This document shows positions 18,281-26,159 of a DNA stretch of 64,000 bases, piece after piece. The notes beneath the pieces were generated by a model that was not told the DNA's origin, made no database searches, and was given only the letters and a program-made list of their open reading frames with translations. The translations under genes and the position numbers were made by a program. Within the stretch, counting starts at the first letter, position 1, and the number at the start of each line of letters is the position of its first letter. Location: assembly GCA_049322335.1 (NCBI GenBank), contig JBMORL010000100.1:6875-70874 (forward strand). The letters run 5' to 3'. Source of the DNA: JBMORL01 sp049322335 (lineage in GTDB: Bacteria > Bacteroidota > Bacteroidia > Flavobacteriales_D > UBA2798).

Positions 18281-18321
18281 GAAATTCAATGAAAGTTTTT
18301 ATTCTGCCTAAACTTAGAATT

Positions 18322-18927
18322 TCACACCACTTGTTTCAACACATCTTTTATTGATTCAAAAGTATTTTCGAAAACATCGTCCAGATCATTTTTTGCGCGC
18401 CATTCTGCTTTTTCTATTCCTTCTTCTTTTTGGGGAACTAAAGTCTCGTGGCCGTTATATTTCATTTTATACCACCAGGTGGTTTTAAATACCCATGAGC
18501 CGGTGAGCGGGTAACAATGGTAAGTAGGGATAAGTTTTTTTTCTATGATATGGCCGTGAATTCCGCATTCCTCCTCCACTTCACGCAATGAGGCGGGTTC
18601 ACTTATTTCCCCCGATTCGAGTTTTCCTTTGGGAAGATCCCATTTCCCGTTGCGGAAGATCAACAGTAATTTACCTTCATTGTTTTCCACTACTCCGCCT
18701 GCTGCTTCAATAAACTGGTGGTCGTTAAAAACAAATTTTACCAAACTTTCAGGGTCGGGATGAAGCAACAAAACCGGCTTTTTTATCGTCCCGTTTTTGA
18801 ATTGCTGCACTACAGGTTTTCCCTCTTTGGGATCGCTGCAGGAAATTTTTACAACAGAATTTTCTGTTAACAACTTGTCGTCAGCAGCAAGGTAAAGGGG
18901 AATGTTGTTTATAAAAACTTTATACAT
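18322..18927 (-). CDS. Nudix hydrolase
   Basis: A 201-residue Nudix pyrophosphohydrolase. The Nudix box GKLESGEISEPASLREVEEE-CGI fits GX5EX7REUXEEXGU at about residues 100-122. The first about 65 residues form a separate small domain not needed for catalysis. Substrate cannot be assigned. The gene is divergent from pyrE, with only 8 bases between starts, so its first codons overlap the pyrE promoter box. Confidence 0.88.
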   Translation of the reverse strand: MYKVFINNIPLYLAADDKLLTENSVVKISCSDPKEGKPVVQQFKNGTIKKPVLLLHPDPESLVKFVFNDHQFIEAAGGVVENNEGKLLLIFRNGKWDLPKGKLESGEISEPASLREVEEECGIHGHIIEKKLIPTYHCYPLTGSWVFKTTWWYKMKYNGHETLVPQKEEGIEKAEWRAKNDLDDVFENTFESIKDVLKQVV

Positions 18928-18930
18928 TTG
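18923..18930 (+). promoter_or_regulatory. Candidate -7 box for pyrE inside the Nudix gene start
   Basis: TACATTTG, a full match to TAnnTTTG, 5 bases before the pyrE ATG and overlapping the start codon region of the divergent Nudix gene. If used, pyrE mRNA would be nearly leaderless. Confidence 0.45.
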
Positions 18931-18935
18931 CGGCC

Positions 18936-19589
18936 ATGTCGGTTAAAGACGAATCAGCGCTAAAGGTAGCAGAATTTCTGTTGCAAATTAAAGCAGTAAA
19001 ACTGCAGCCGGGCAAACCATTTACGTGGGCCAGCGGATTAAAATCTCCTATTTATTGCGACAACCGTATAACGCTTTCATTTCCACAGATACGCACATTT
19101 ATCCGCCAGCAATTTGTAAAAGTGATAGAAAAAAACTTTGCCAAAGCCAATGTGATAGTTGGCGTGGCCACCGGGGGAATTGCACAGGGAGCACTTGTTG
19201 CACAGGAACTGGGATTGCCGTTTGCTTATGTGCGTCCGGAACCCAAATCACACGGACTGGGAAACCAGGTGGAAGGCGTGATTGAAAAAGGGCAATCGGT
19301 AGTAGTAATAGAAGACCTTGTTTCCACAGGTAAAAGTTCGCTGAATGCTGTAGATGCCATTCTTGCTTCGGGAGGAATAGTAAAAGGTATGGCTGCTATT
19401 TTCACTTATGGATTTGATGATGCAACAAAAAATTTTAAGTCTAAAAAAATTCCCCTTCATACACTTTGTAATTATGATATTTTATTGCAACAGGCGGTAC
19501 AATCAGAATACATCAGCGAAAAAGACGTGGAATCGCTGAAAGAGTGGAAAAAAGACCCCAAAGCCTGGAGCGCGAAACATTCCAAATGA
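18936..19589 (+). CDS. pyrE: Orotate phosphoribosyltransferase PyrE
   Basis: Converts orotate and PRPP to OMP in pyrimidine synthesis. A 217-residue protein: KPFTWASGLKSPIYCDNR near the N-terminus, IVGVATGGIAQGALVA, and the PRPP motif VVVIEDLVSTGKSS all match PyrE. The start gives standard length. It overlaps the next gene by ATGA, so the SRPBCC-like protein is probably co-translated. Confidence 0.95.
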   Translation: MSVKDESALKVAEFLLQIKAVKLQPGKPFTWASGLKSPIYCDNRITLSFPQIRTFIRQQFVKVIEKNFAKANVIVGVATGGIAQGALVAQELGLPFAYVRPEPKSHGLGNQVEGVIEKGQSVVVIEDLVSTGKSSLNAVDAILASGGIVKGMAAIFTYGFDDATKNFKSKKIPLHTLCNYDILLQQAVQSEYISEKDVESLKEWKKDPKAWSAKHSK

Positions 19590-19993
19590 CTACTATTAAC
19601 AGCAATACGGTAACCGTTAGAAATTCGGCAAAGGAAGTACATACCTGGTTATGCGATATGAATAATTTCAGGCAGTTACTTCCGGAGGACAAGATCAGTG
19701 ACTGGCAATCGGACACTACACGGTGCAGTTTCAAGGTACAAAACGCCATCAATATCCCGCTGGTATTCGTATCCAAAACCGATTACAGCCTCATACATAT
19801 CAAATCAGGAGAAAAAGCACCATTTCCGTTTACCCTGGATGTACATATTAAAGAAAAAGGAGAAAATGAATGCGAGGGGCATCTTGTTTTTAATGGTGAA
19901 CTGAATGTATTCCTGAAAATGGTAGCCGAGCGCCCGCTTGAAAATTTATTTAACCACATTGCCAAACGTGTGGTGGAAGTAAAATCGGTTTGA
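19586..19993 (+). CDS. SRPBCC (START-like) family protein
   Basis: A 135-residue soluble protein. ATG 19586 overlaps the pyrE stop by 4 bases and is preferred over an in-frame ATG 14 codons earlier inside pyrE. Its pattern (VRNSAKEVHTWLCDMNNFRQ early; LKMVAERPLENLFNHIAKRV as a long C-terminal helix) fits the helix-grip SRPBCC fold, which binds small hydrophobic ligands. Linkage to pyrE recurs in Bacteroidota by recollection, but no role is established. Confidence 0.75.
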   Translation: MTTINSNTVTVRNSAKEVHTWLCDMNNFRQLLPEDKISDWQSDTTRCSFKVQNAINIPLVFVSKTDYSLIHIKSGEKAPFPFTLDVHIKEKGENECEGHLVFNGELNVFLKMVAERPLENLFNHIAKRVVEVKSV

Positions 19994-20062
19994 ACCCGGA
20001 TTATGCATTAGGATTGTAATGTAGTAATGCGCAGAAGATTATCAAAAAAACGTATCCGGGTT
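19993..20062. repeat. Nested inverted-repeat element
   Basis: Outer arms AACCCGGAT (19993-20001) and ATCCGGGTT (20054-20062) enclose inner arms GCATTA (20005-20010) and TAATGC (20025-20030). It begins at the stop codon of the SRPBCC gene in a convergent gap. It could be a mobile palindromic element or a structured 3' end. Confidence 0.65.
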
Positions 20063-20135
20063 TAACCCCGATGAAACGCAGTTTCCACCGGCCCTTGGCA
20101 AATTTTTCATTCTTCTAATGCAAAGTTTGGGTTGA

Positions 20136-20171
20136 AATAAAAAACCCCGCACTGTTAAAACAGCCGGGGTT
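20136..20171 (-). terminator. Intrinsic terminator for the 20192 gene
   Basis: Stem AACCCCG / CGGGGTT continued by CTGTT / AACAG around a short loop. On the minus strand it is followed by TTTTTTAT. Confidence 0.85.
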
Positions 20172-20191
20172 AAGTATAATTGTTTATTCTT

Positions 20192-20584
20192 TTATTTAGA
20201 CACTAAGAAAACCTGTGTTCCTTTTCCGCATTTATCCGTAGTGTATTCACATGTAATTTTACTTCCTTCACAGGAAACGATTTTCACTTTCACCACGTCA
20301 CCTTTTTTAAGGCATCCGGCCACATTAGTCAGTTTTTTAAGTGTGAGGTGATACTCAGTATCACTGATCCATTTCATATCAGAAATAATTTTCGATTTAC
20401 TATCGTTAAATATTTCTGTTTGCATGCCTTCCACACGCACCAGTTTATATTTTCCTTCCTGTCCCTGCAATGTATAATGCCCGGTATGGAATTTTTTGTG
20501 GCAATCATCGTCTGGCGGAACAAAGCTGTAAAGAATGATAGAAGGAATCAGCAGCGCCAGGTAAAATAGTACGATCTTTTTCAT
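20192..20584 (-). CDS. Small exported beta-rich protein of unknown function
   Basis: About 130 residues starting at ATG 20584, which opens a hydrophobic export signal (IVLFYLALLIPSIILYSF). The mature part is beta-rich with four cysteines (DDDCHKKFHTGHYTL, AGCLKKGD, VSCEGSKITCEY, DKCGKGTQ), likely disulfide-paired in the periplasm. I do not recognise a named family. It is followed by a strong terminator. Confidence 0.68.
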   Translation of the reverse strand: MKKIVLFYLALLIPSIILYSFVPPDDDCHKKFHTGHYTLQGQEGKYKLVRVEGMQTEIFNDSKSKIISDMKWISDTEYHLTLKKLTNVAGCLKKGDVVKVKIVSCEGSKITCEYTTDKCGKGTQVFLVSK

Positions 20585-20850
20585 GGTTTGAATGTGTTGA
20601 AGCACCTTTCTGACAACAAGGCATACACCTTATTCATCAGCCAGCTGCCCGGTTAATTATGCGGTTTATACTCTATTCGTTTTAGTATTGTTTCAAAATT
20701 AGTAAATATTTAGCAAAAAGAGGGCCAGGATTGCTATCCTAAAATGATGTGAATCAATAAATTCTACCATGAATGATAATTTTTTTACCATAACCCCGGT
20801 TAGAGGATGTGCGTATCTTTATGCAGGTAACAACAATTAATTTACGCGCT

Positions 20851-22077
20851 ATGAAAAAATACATTTTTCTATTATTAACAGGGCTGGTGCCGGGTGCCGG
20901 CTCCAATGTCTACTCACAATGGCAGATCCTCAACTTTCCATCCAATATGGCTCTCGACCGGGGATCCTTTCCAACCGCACAGGTTGGATTTGTAGCCAAT
21001 TCCAACAACAATAAACTTTGGAGGACTATAGACGGTGGAGCAACATGGGACAGTATCACCTTTGCCAACAGCGTAAGAGATGTTGATTTCATATCAGCCG
21101 ACACCGGGTTTGTAGTACATGGAACTCCTTCAACCTATAAACTAAGCATTACTGTTAATGGTGGAAACACGTGGAGTGATGTAAATATACCTGTGCCCGC
21201 CTTTAACTATTGTAATATGGTTTATTTCACCAGTTACACGAATGGCGTTGTAACAATCTCCGAAGATTCGGTATTAATTACTTCAAATACCGGGGCGACC
21301 TGGACAAAAGCCGGATTGGGGGCTTATGGAATGATGGCCGAAAAAGAACATATTAATAATGATACCTTAATTTTTACCGGTTCAGACGGAACCTTTGCCT
21401 ACCGCGGAGCAATTTTCCGGTCGGATGACGGGGGAAATAACTGGCAAACCATTATTCACGATTCGAGTTACACCGTTTTTACGGGAACCCATTTCCTGAA
21501 CGGATCACTGGGATTTGCGGTGTATAACAACGGGTGGAATCCCGGAATAAGTACGCTGATAAAAACAGATGACGGGGGCACAACATGGTCGGATTTTTAC
21601 ACTGATACCACCGTTATCTTCCAGGATGTTTTTATGAATTCGGTGAACGGAGGATATATTATGGGAACCAATACCAATGGAACCAATGGCATTATATTAA
21701 AAACGAATAACGGCAGCACATGGACAACTGACTTCACTACTCCCTATCCCGCTGTAAGATTTATTAAAGGCGGCAATGCATTATATGGAATTGGCAATGG
21801 TGGTTTGGTGATTAAAAATTCTAACCCAAATGGTATAGAAGAATATAAAACAGAAGAAGGATTTTTGTATCCCAATCCATCAGACGGATTATATCAAACC
21901 GGTTTTACAGAAACCACTTCAGTAGCTATTTATAATGTATCAGGAAAACTTTTAAAAACAGTTGTGCTTCCCGCTGGAGAAAAACTGGATGTGCGTGAGC
22001 TGAAAAACGGGATGTATATTGCCAGGTTTACTTCCAATAACATTAATGCAAAATCGCGACTGGTGATTGCGAGGTAG
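20851..22077 (+). CDS. T9SS type A secreted BNR/Asp-box beta-propeller protein
   Basis: A secreted protein of 408 residues from ATG 20851 (an in-frame ATG at 20809 adds a non-signal leader). After the signal peptide come six Asp-box turns (TIDGGATW, TVNGGNTW, TSNTGATW, SDDGGNNW, TDDGGTTW, TNNGSTW), typical of sialidase/photosynthesis-protein-like propellers. The C-terminus (FLYPNPSDGLYQ ... VAIYNVSGKLLKTV ... LKNGMYIARF) is a T9SS type A sorting domain. No sialidase catalytic triad is evident, so binding rather than catalysis is likelier. Confidence 0.87.
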   Translation: MKKYIFLLLTGLVPGAGSNVYSQWQILNFPSNMALDRGSFPTAQVGFVANSNNNKLWRTIDGGATWDSITFANSVRDVDFISADTGFVVHGTPSTYKLSITVNGGNTWSDVNIPVPAFNYCNMVYFTSYTNGVVTISEDSVLITSNTGATWTKAGLGAYGMMAEKEHINNDTLIFTGSDGTFAYRGAIFRSDDGGNNWQTIIHDSSYTVFTGTHFLNGSLGFAVYNNGWNPGISTLIKTDDGGTTWSDFYTDTTVIFQDVFMNSVNGGYIMGTNTNGTNGIILKTNNGSTWTTDFTTPYPAVRFIKGGNALYGIGNGGLVIKNSNPNGIEEYKTEEGFLYPNPSDGLYQTGFTETTSVAIYNVSGKLLKTVVLPAGEKLDVRELKNGMYIARFTSNNINAKSRLVIAR

Positions 22078-22079
22078 AG

Positions 22080-22160
22080 ATTTGGGCAGTGGCAGCAGGC
22101 AGCAGGAAATCCCAATGACTATTGACTATTGACTTACTGACCAATGACCACTAACAATTG
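22080..22160. repeat. Family A word-repeat island in a convergent gap
   Basis: GGCAGTGGCAGCAGGCAGCAG followed by repeated words GACTATTGACTATTGAC and GACCAATGACCACTAAC. It fills the space between the BNR protein stop and the end of the glycosylase gene. Confidence 0.65.
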
Positions 22161-22161
22161 G

Positions 22162-22587
22162 TTAAATAATTTCCCACTCTTCTATTCCGCCTTTTACTAT
22201 TTTAAACACCGGATGAGGTGAAAGTGTTTTCAGTTTTGAAATTTCCCTGAATTTTTCGGGATCGCGGGTTTTTAGTTTTTTAAGCAGGTGGGTGGTTTCA
22301 AATTCCATTTGCCCGCGGGTAACTTTCATTTTTACATTTTTAAACTTTCCGATTTTTTTTTGATTAAACTGATAGCCTCGTTTTTCTGCTTCAAAAGCGA
22401 CAACGGATAAATAATAATTAACAGAAACTAACGGCTCAGGCATTGCTTTAAACCGGATGAGTTGGGGATGATTTTTATATCCTTTGGTTTTTCCTGCCAA
22501 TACATGTTGCGCCAGCAGGGTTTCCCTCCACAAAGCTACCAGGCCTTTGGCATCAAGATATTGGGGATGGATGGACCAGATGCGCAT
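22162..22587 (-). CDS. Pyrimidine-dimer DNA glycosylase family protein
   Basis: A 141-residue protein of the T4 endonuclease V-related (Pyr_excise) family. The N-terminus MRIWSIHPQYLDAKGLVALW, then ETLLAQHVLAGKTKGYKNHP and the Arg/Lys-rich middle match the family as found in Bacteroidota. Known members excise UV-induced dimers or form an unproven branch of that family. It is bracketed on both sides by family A repeat islands. Confidence 0.78.
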   Translation of the reverse strand: MRIWSIHPQYLDAKGLVALWRETLLAQHVLAGKTKGYKNHPQLIRFKAMPEPLVSVNYYLSVVAFEAEKRGYQFNQKKIGKFKNVKMKVTRGQMEFETTHLLKKLKTRDPEKFREISKLKTLSPHPVFKIVKGGIEEWEII

Positions 22588-22650
22588 GATAATCAGTTAA
22601 TCGGGCAGTTGCCGCGGGCAGTAGAAAACCCCAATGACCAATGACTTAAA
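22588..22650. repeat. Family A word-repeat island between two minus-strand genes
   Basis: Words CGGGCAGTTG, GCGGGCAGTAG and CAATGACCAATGAC lie between the start of the glycosylase gene and the end of the CCG-domain Fe-S gene, sharing vocabulary with the 22080 island. Confidence 0.6.
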
Positions 22651-22655
22651 AAACA

Positions 22656-23450
22656 TCACAACTCTGCTGCGCTGGCAATGAGTTCGGCAATATCGAGAAC
22701 TTTTACTTCGTTTTCCTTGTTGAAGTTTTTTACCCCGTCTGTCATCATGGTATTACAAAAAGGGCAACCCGTGGCAATGATGTTTGGTTTTAGTTCCAAT
22801 GCCTCTTCGGTACGTTCTATATTTACTTCTTTATTTCCGTTTTCTGCTTCCTTGAACATTTGTGCGCCACCTGCTCCACAGCAAAAACCTTTTTGTTTGC
22901 ATCGTTTCATTTCCACCAGTTCGGCATCCAGTTTCATAATCAGTTCACGGGGAGCTTCATATACATCATTTCCGCGTCCGAGATAACAGGGATCGTGAAA
23001 AGTGATTTTTTTTCCTTTGAACTCTCCTCCGTCTTTCAGTTTCAGTTTCCCTGAATCGATAAGTGATTGCACAAATTGCGAGTGATGCACTACTTCATAA
23101 TTTCCACCGAGTTCGGGATATTCGTTTTTTAACGTATTAAAACAATGGGGACAGGCTGTTACTATTTTTTTTATTTCATAACCGTTCAGCACCTGTATAT
23201 TCTGCATAGCCTGCATCTGGAATAAAAATTCATTCCCCGCACGTTTGGCAGGATCTCCTGTGCACATTTCTTCTGTCCCCAATACTGCAAACTTCACGTT
23301 AGCAGCATTCAGGATTTTCACCAGTGCTTTGGTTATTTTTTTTGCGCGGTCATCAAAACTCCCGGAACAACCCACCCAGAATAGAATTTCGGGGCTTTCT
23401 CCGGAGGAGATCATTTGGCTTACTGTTTTTACTTCCAGGTTCTGATTCAT
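22656..23450 (-). CDS. CCG-domain (Fe-S)-binding oxidoreductase subunit, HdrB/GlpC-like
   Basis: A 264-residue soluble protein with two cysteine-rich CCG domains: VTACPHCFNTLKNEYPELGG and FHDPCYLGRG; then CKQKGFCCGAGG and ATGCPFCNTMM. Such domains bind Fe-S clusters in heterodisulfide reductase B, GlpC and lactate-utilisation complexes. Its likely partner is the membrane ferredoxin-type protein at 24845, 1.4 kb upstream on the same strand. The two are separated by four-helix, HAD and GldM-like genes. Confidence 0.87.
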   Translation of the reverse strand: MNQNLEVKTVSQMISSGESPEILFWVGCSGSFDDRAKKITKALVKILNAANVKFAVLGTEEMCTGDPAKRAGNEFLFQMQAMQNIQVLNGYEIKKIVTACPHCFNTLKNEYPELGGNYEVVHHSQFVQSLIDSGKLKLKDGGEFKGKKITFHDPCYLGRGNDVYEAPRELIMKLDAELVEMKRCKQKGFCCGAGGAQMFKEAENGNKEVNIERTEEALELKPNIIATGCPFCNTMMTDGVKNFNKENEVKVLDIAELIASAAEL

Positions 23451-23460
23451 AATTCTATTA

Positions 23461-23494
23461 TTTAGCAGCAGCGGCAGGAGGCAGCAGCAGTTGT
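23461..23494. repeat. Family A island downstream of the IVP gene
   Basis: Dense GCAGCAGCGGCAGG and GGCAGCAGCAG words between the IVP-type gene and the CCG-domain gene. A related reverse-sense block (CTGCCTGCTGCC) lies on the other side of the IVP gene. Confidence 0.6.
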
Positions 23495-23887
23495 TTAGTT
23501 ATCGTTATATTGTTTTTTCTTTGGCACAAATTTTTCGGGATTCTCACACATACTCCCCAACATTCTTCCCACTTCTCTGTAACCTGAAATAATATCTTCA
23601 ACTTCAGATACCGGAATATATTTACTGTCTCTTGCAAAATGCAACCAAATAATTGTTTCCGTACATTCTCCATCAGCGTCAGACATTTTTGTAACGAAAT
23701 GTTTTGGATAAATTCTCTTTCTGTATCCTTCGCCAATACAAACACATATTGACCGGGAAGAACGTCTCACCTGATCCGTTAAAGAATATCTTTCCTCAGG
23801 AGGAAATTTCTTTGATAGTTCAAAAACTTCCATTCCAAGTTTATACGCTTTTTTGTATACAATCAATTCTTCGAATCCAAAACTCAT
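23495..23887 (-). CDS. Four-helix bundle protein, 23S rRNA intervening-sequence-protein family
   Basis: A 130-residue protein with the four-helix signature: FEELIVYKKAYKLGMEVFEL, then FPPEERYSLTDQVRRSSRS, and GEGYRKR replacing the commoner AEGYGR. Founding members are encoded within intervening sequences of 23S rRNA, but many copies, as here, stand between ordinary genes. It is flanked by family A repeats and interrupts an otherwise redox-related gene set, suggesting insertion. Confidence 0.85.
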   Translation of the reverse strand: MSFGFEELIVYKKAYKLGMEVFELSKKFPPEERYSLTDQVRRSSRSICVCIGEGYRKRIYPKHFVTKMSDADGECTETIIWLHFARDSKYIPVSEVEDIISGYREVGRMLGSMCENPEKFVPKKKQYNDN

Positions 23888-23914
23888 TTTACCAACTATT
23901 AATTTTTAAACTGT

Positions 23915-23960
23915 TAAGCCTGCATTTCACTGCCTGCTGCCACTGTAGCTGCCGCTTTTT
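23915..23960. repeat. Family A island upstream of the IVP gene
   Basis: CTGCATTTCACTGCCTGCTG and CCACTGTAGCTGCC words. Together with 23461-23494 they bracket the IVP gene with inverted-sense GCAG/CTGC vocabulary. Confidence 0.55.
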
Positions 23961-23966
23961 GTTTAA

Positions 23967-24383
23967 TTATTCTTCAAATACCTGAATTGTTACTTCCTTT
24001 TCTACCAAATCTGTAAACTTTCCTTCATATCTTGTGGCACGCACCATGTGATTATCGATCCAGTGATAGTTTCCTCCGCGGGGTTTGCCCATCAGCAGGC
24101 CGTGATAAAGAAAACCGTTTTTCTTCAGCCATTTTTCTGTTACCTCACGGTGTTCTTCGGTTCGTGAAGTGAAAAATGTAATAACGTGTCCTTCCGTATA
24201 CCACCGGTTAAGTGTTGTCAAAGCTTCGGGATAAAGCGCTGCTTCTTCCATTCTCCATGGTTCTTCATTGGGAATATCATCACAAATGGTTCCGTCAATG
24301 TCAATTAAATAATTTTTGATGTGCTGAGGCAGTACGGGACTTAACTTTTTTCCGTTTTCTTCGAGTTCAATGAGATTTTCCAT
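23967..24383 (-). CDS. HAD-superfamily phosphatase-like protein
   Basis: A 138-residue protein. The HAD nucleophile motif is YLIDIDGTICDD near residue 30, followed by the Ser/Thr motif VITFFTSRTEEHREVTEKWL and an Asp in WIDNHMV. Close Bacteroidota homologues are often labelled phosphoheptose isomerase, a doubtful name because no isomerase motif is present. Substrate unknown. Confidence 0.75.
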   Translation of the reverse strand: MENLIELEENGKKLSPVLPQHIKNYLIDIDGTICDDIPNEEPWRMEEAALYPEALTTLNRWYTEGHVITFFTSRTEEHREVTEKWLKKNGFLYHGLLMGKPRGGNYHWIDNHMVRATRYEGKFTDLVEKEVTIQVFEE

Positions 24384-24396
24384 TTTTTATTTTTAT

Positions 24397-24762
24397 CTAT
24401 TTGGTTACTTTTCTTACCGTGTTATCAAAGGCTATGGCAGTGAGCTTTACTTTATACAATTCCTTTTCTTCTTTTTCTTTTTTGTGGATAACCGTTATAG
24501 TAATTTCTTTATTCAGCATCTTCTTCGGAACGCGGATGAGGTATGTATTTTCTCGTTTGTTCTTTACTACTTTGCAACCGGTTGCAGATACTGAAAGTTC
24601 GGTTTGTTCTATTTTTTCGGGAGCAATGATTTTTACCCGGTTTTCATACCCCACAATCAGATTTTTTTTATTGGGATAAATTTCAATATACACCGAATCA
24701 TTCTGCGCATACAGTGATCCTGATGTTATGAATATTGAAATAAAAAGCAGTATTGTTCTCAT
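24397..24762 (-). CDS. Small exported protein resembling a GldM Ig-like domain
   Basis: About 121 residues from ATG 24762, with a signal peptide (FISIFITSGSLYAQ). The mature chain (YIEIYPNKKNLIVGYENRVK, then TELSVSATGCKVVKNKRENT and YLIRVP) follows the pattern of an extracellular Ig-like domain of the T9SS motor protein GldM (compare the xNKMNVLYxGVDN motif known there). It has no membrane helix or motor domain, so it is an orphan copy. Role unknown. Confidence 0.65.
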   Translation of the reverse strand: MRTILLFISIFITSGSLYAQNDSVYIEIYPNKKNLIVGYENRVKIIAPEKIEQTELSVSATGCKVVKNKRENTYLIRVPKKMLNKEITITVIHKKEKEEKELYKVKLTAIAFDNTVRKVTK

Positions 24763-24794
24763 AATTATCCTATTGATCTCCACACATATTGTTT

Positions 24795-24846
24795 TACCTG
24801 TTTTCATCTTCCATCTAATATCTCACAGTCTGATATCTTCTCTCTC
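24795..24846. repeat. Family A-type AT-rich word repeat
   Basis: ATCTTCCATCTAATATCTC and AGTCTGATATCTTCTCTC: repeated ATCT/GATATCT words reaching into the stop region of the 24845 gene. Less clear than other islands. Confidence 0.4.
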
Positions 24847-26158
24847 ATTCATCTTTCCATTTCAACCGATCAGCAGCCGGGAACTGCCAGGGCGCCCCGT
24901 TGTTTTCTATATTGGTAAACATCAACGCCAGTTCCTGCGGTGCTTTCGATTCTTCCATTACGAGGTATCTTCTCAGGTCAACGATAATCGAAAGCGGATC
25001 GATATTCACCGGGCATTCCTGTGTACAGGCATTACAGGAAGTGCAGGCCCATAATTCTTCGGGTAAAATATAATCTCCCAACAGTGATTTATTGTCATTA
25101 AAATCTTTTCCGTTCTTTTTTCTTCCTTCCACCACCTCTTCTATACGATCGCGCGTATCCATCATTATCTTTCGGGGAGAAAGCAGTTTTCCGGTTTGAT
25201 TGGCGGGACATGAAGAGGAACACCTTCCGCATTCGGTACACGAATACGCATCCATCAACTGCTTCCATGTTAAATCAGTCACGTCTTTTGCGCCAAAACG
25301 TTTGGGAGCTGCATCAGCCGGAGGAGCTGCATACGGATTGGCATTGGGGTCGAGCATGAGCTTCACTTCGCTGGTAACACTTTCGAGGTTGGTAAATTTT
25401 CCTTTGCGGTTAAGGTTAGAGAAAAACACATTGGGAAATGCCAGAATGATATGAAAATGTTTGGAATAAGGAAGATAATTGAGAAAAGCCAGTATCCCCA
25501 CAATATGAAACCACCAGCATAATCTTTCGATGAGCACCAATGCGCCTTCATTTATTCCCGACAATAACGGTGCAACGATGGTTGAACTAACGGGGAAGGA
25601 ACCTGCGCTGATATAGTGATCCGCTTTCCCCTGGAGCAAATGGTCTGCTGCATTCATGGTAAGAAAAGCGGTCATCAGTAAAATTTCGGTGATAAGAATA
25701 AGATTCGCGTCCGATTTGGGCCATTTGGTCATTTCCCGGTAGTGAAACCGTTTTACTTTTATAATATTTCTCCTGATAAGAAAAACTGCACAGGCAATCC
25801 ACGTTAGAATGGCGAGGATTTCGAATGCACCGATCAAAAAATCATAAAATCCTCCGGCAAAGGCGAAAGAACGATGAGCTCCGGTAACTCCATCCACCAC
25901 TATTTCCAGCACTTCGATATTGATAATAAGAAAACCGGCATACACGAAGAAGTGAAGTACGCCCACCAGCGGCCTGGTCATCATTTTAGATTGTCCAAAT
26001 GCCACACGCAGCATCGTTTTCCACCTTTCGGAAGAATGATCCGATCTGTCAATCGGTTGCCCGAGGCGAATCCCGGAAATGATATCACGTACTTTTAAGG
26101 AAAATAAAACGACTGCCGAGATAAAAAACGCGATGAATACTACGTTTTCTGCGCCCAT
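24845..26158 (-). CDS. Membrane-bound (Fe-S) oxidoreductase subunit with two 4Fe-4S motifs
   Basis: A 437-residue protein with about five membrane helices in its first 260 residues (NarI/HdrE-like, with His residues able to bind haem). A soluble C-terminal part has two ferredoxin motifs, CTECGRCSSSCPANQTGK and CTSCNACTQECPVNIDP. Known relatives pass electrons between quinone and a cytoplasmic CCG-domain subunit such as that at 22656. It begins 1 base from the preceding MCE gene end, suggesting co-transcription. Confidence 0.87.
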   Translation of the reverse strand: MGAENVVFIAFFISAVVLFSLKVRDIISGIRLGQPIDRSDHSSERWKTMLRVAFGQSKMMTRPLVGVLHFFVYAGFLIINIEVLEIVVDGVTGAHRSFAFAGGFYDFLIGAFEILAILTWIACAVFLIRRNIIKVKRFHYREMTKWPKSDANLILITEILLMTAFLTMNAADHLLQGKADHYISAGSFPVSSTIVAPLLSGINEGALVLIERLCWWFHIVGILAFLNYLPYSKHFHIILAFPNVFFSNLNRKGKFTNLESVTSEVKLMLDPNANPYAAPPADAAPKRFGAKDVTDLTWKQLMDAYSCTECGRCSSSCPANQTGKLLSPRKIMMDTRDRIEEVVEGRKKNGKDFNDNKSLLGDYILPEELWACTSCNACTQECPVNIDPLSIIVDLRRYLVMEESKAPQELALMFTNIENNGAPWQFPAADRLKWKDE

Positions 26159-26159
26159 A

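Noticed and set aside
23495..23887. IVP gene as sign of a nearby rRNA operon
   Set aside because: No rRNA sequence surrounds it; the neighbours are redox and phosphatase genes.
24397..24762. Part of a gliding/T9SS motor operon (gldKLMN)
   Set aside because: Only one small GldM-like domain without motor helix, and no gldK, gldL or gldN neighbour.
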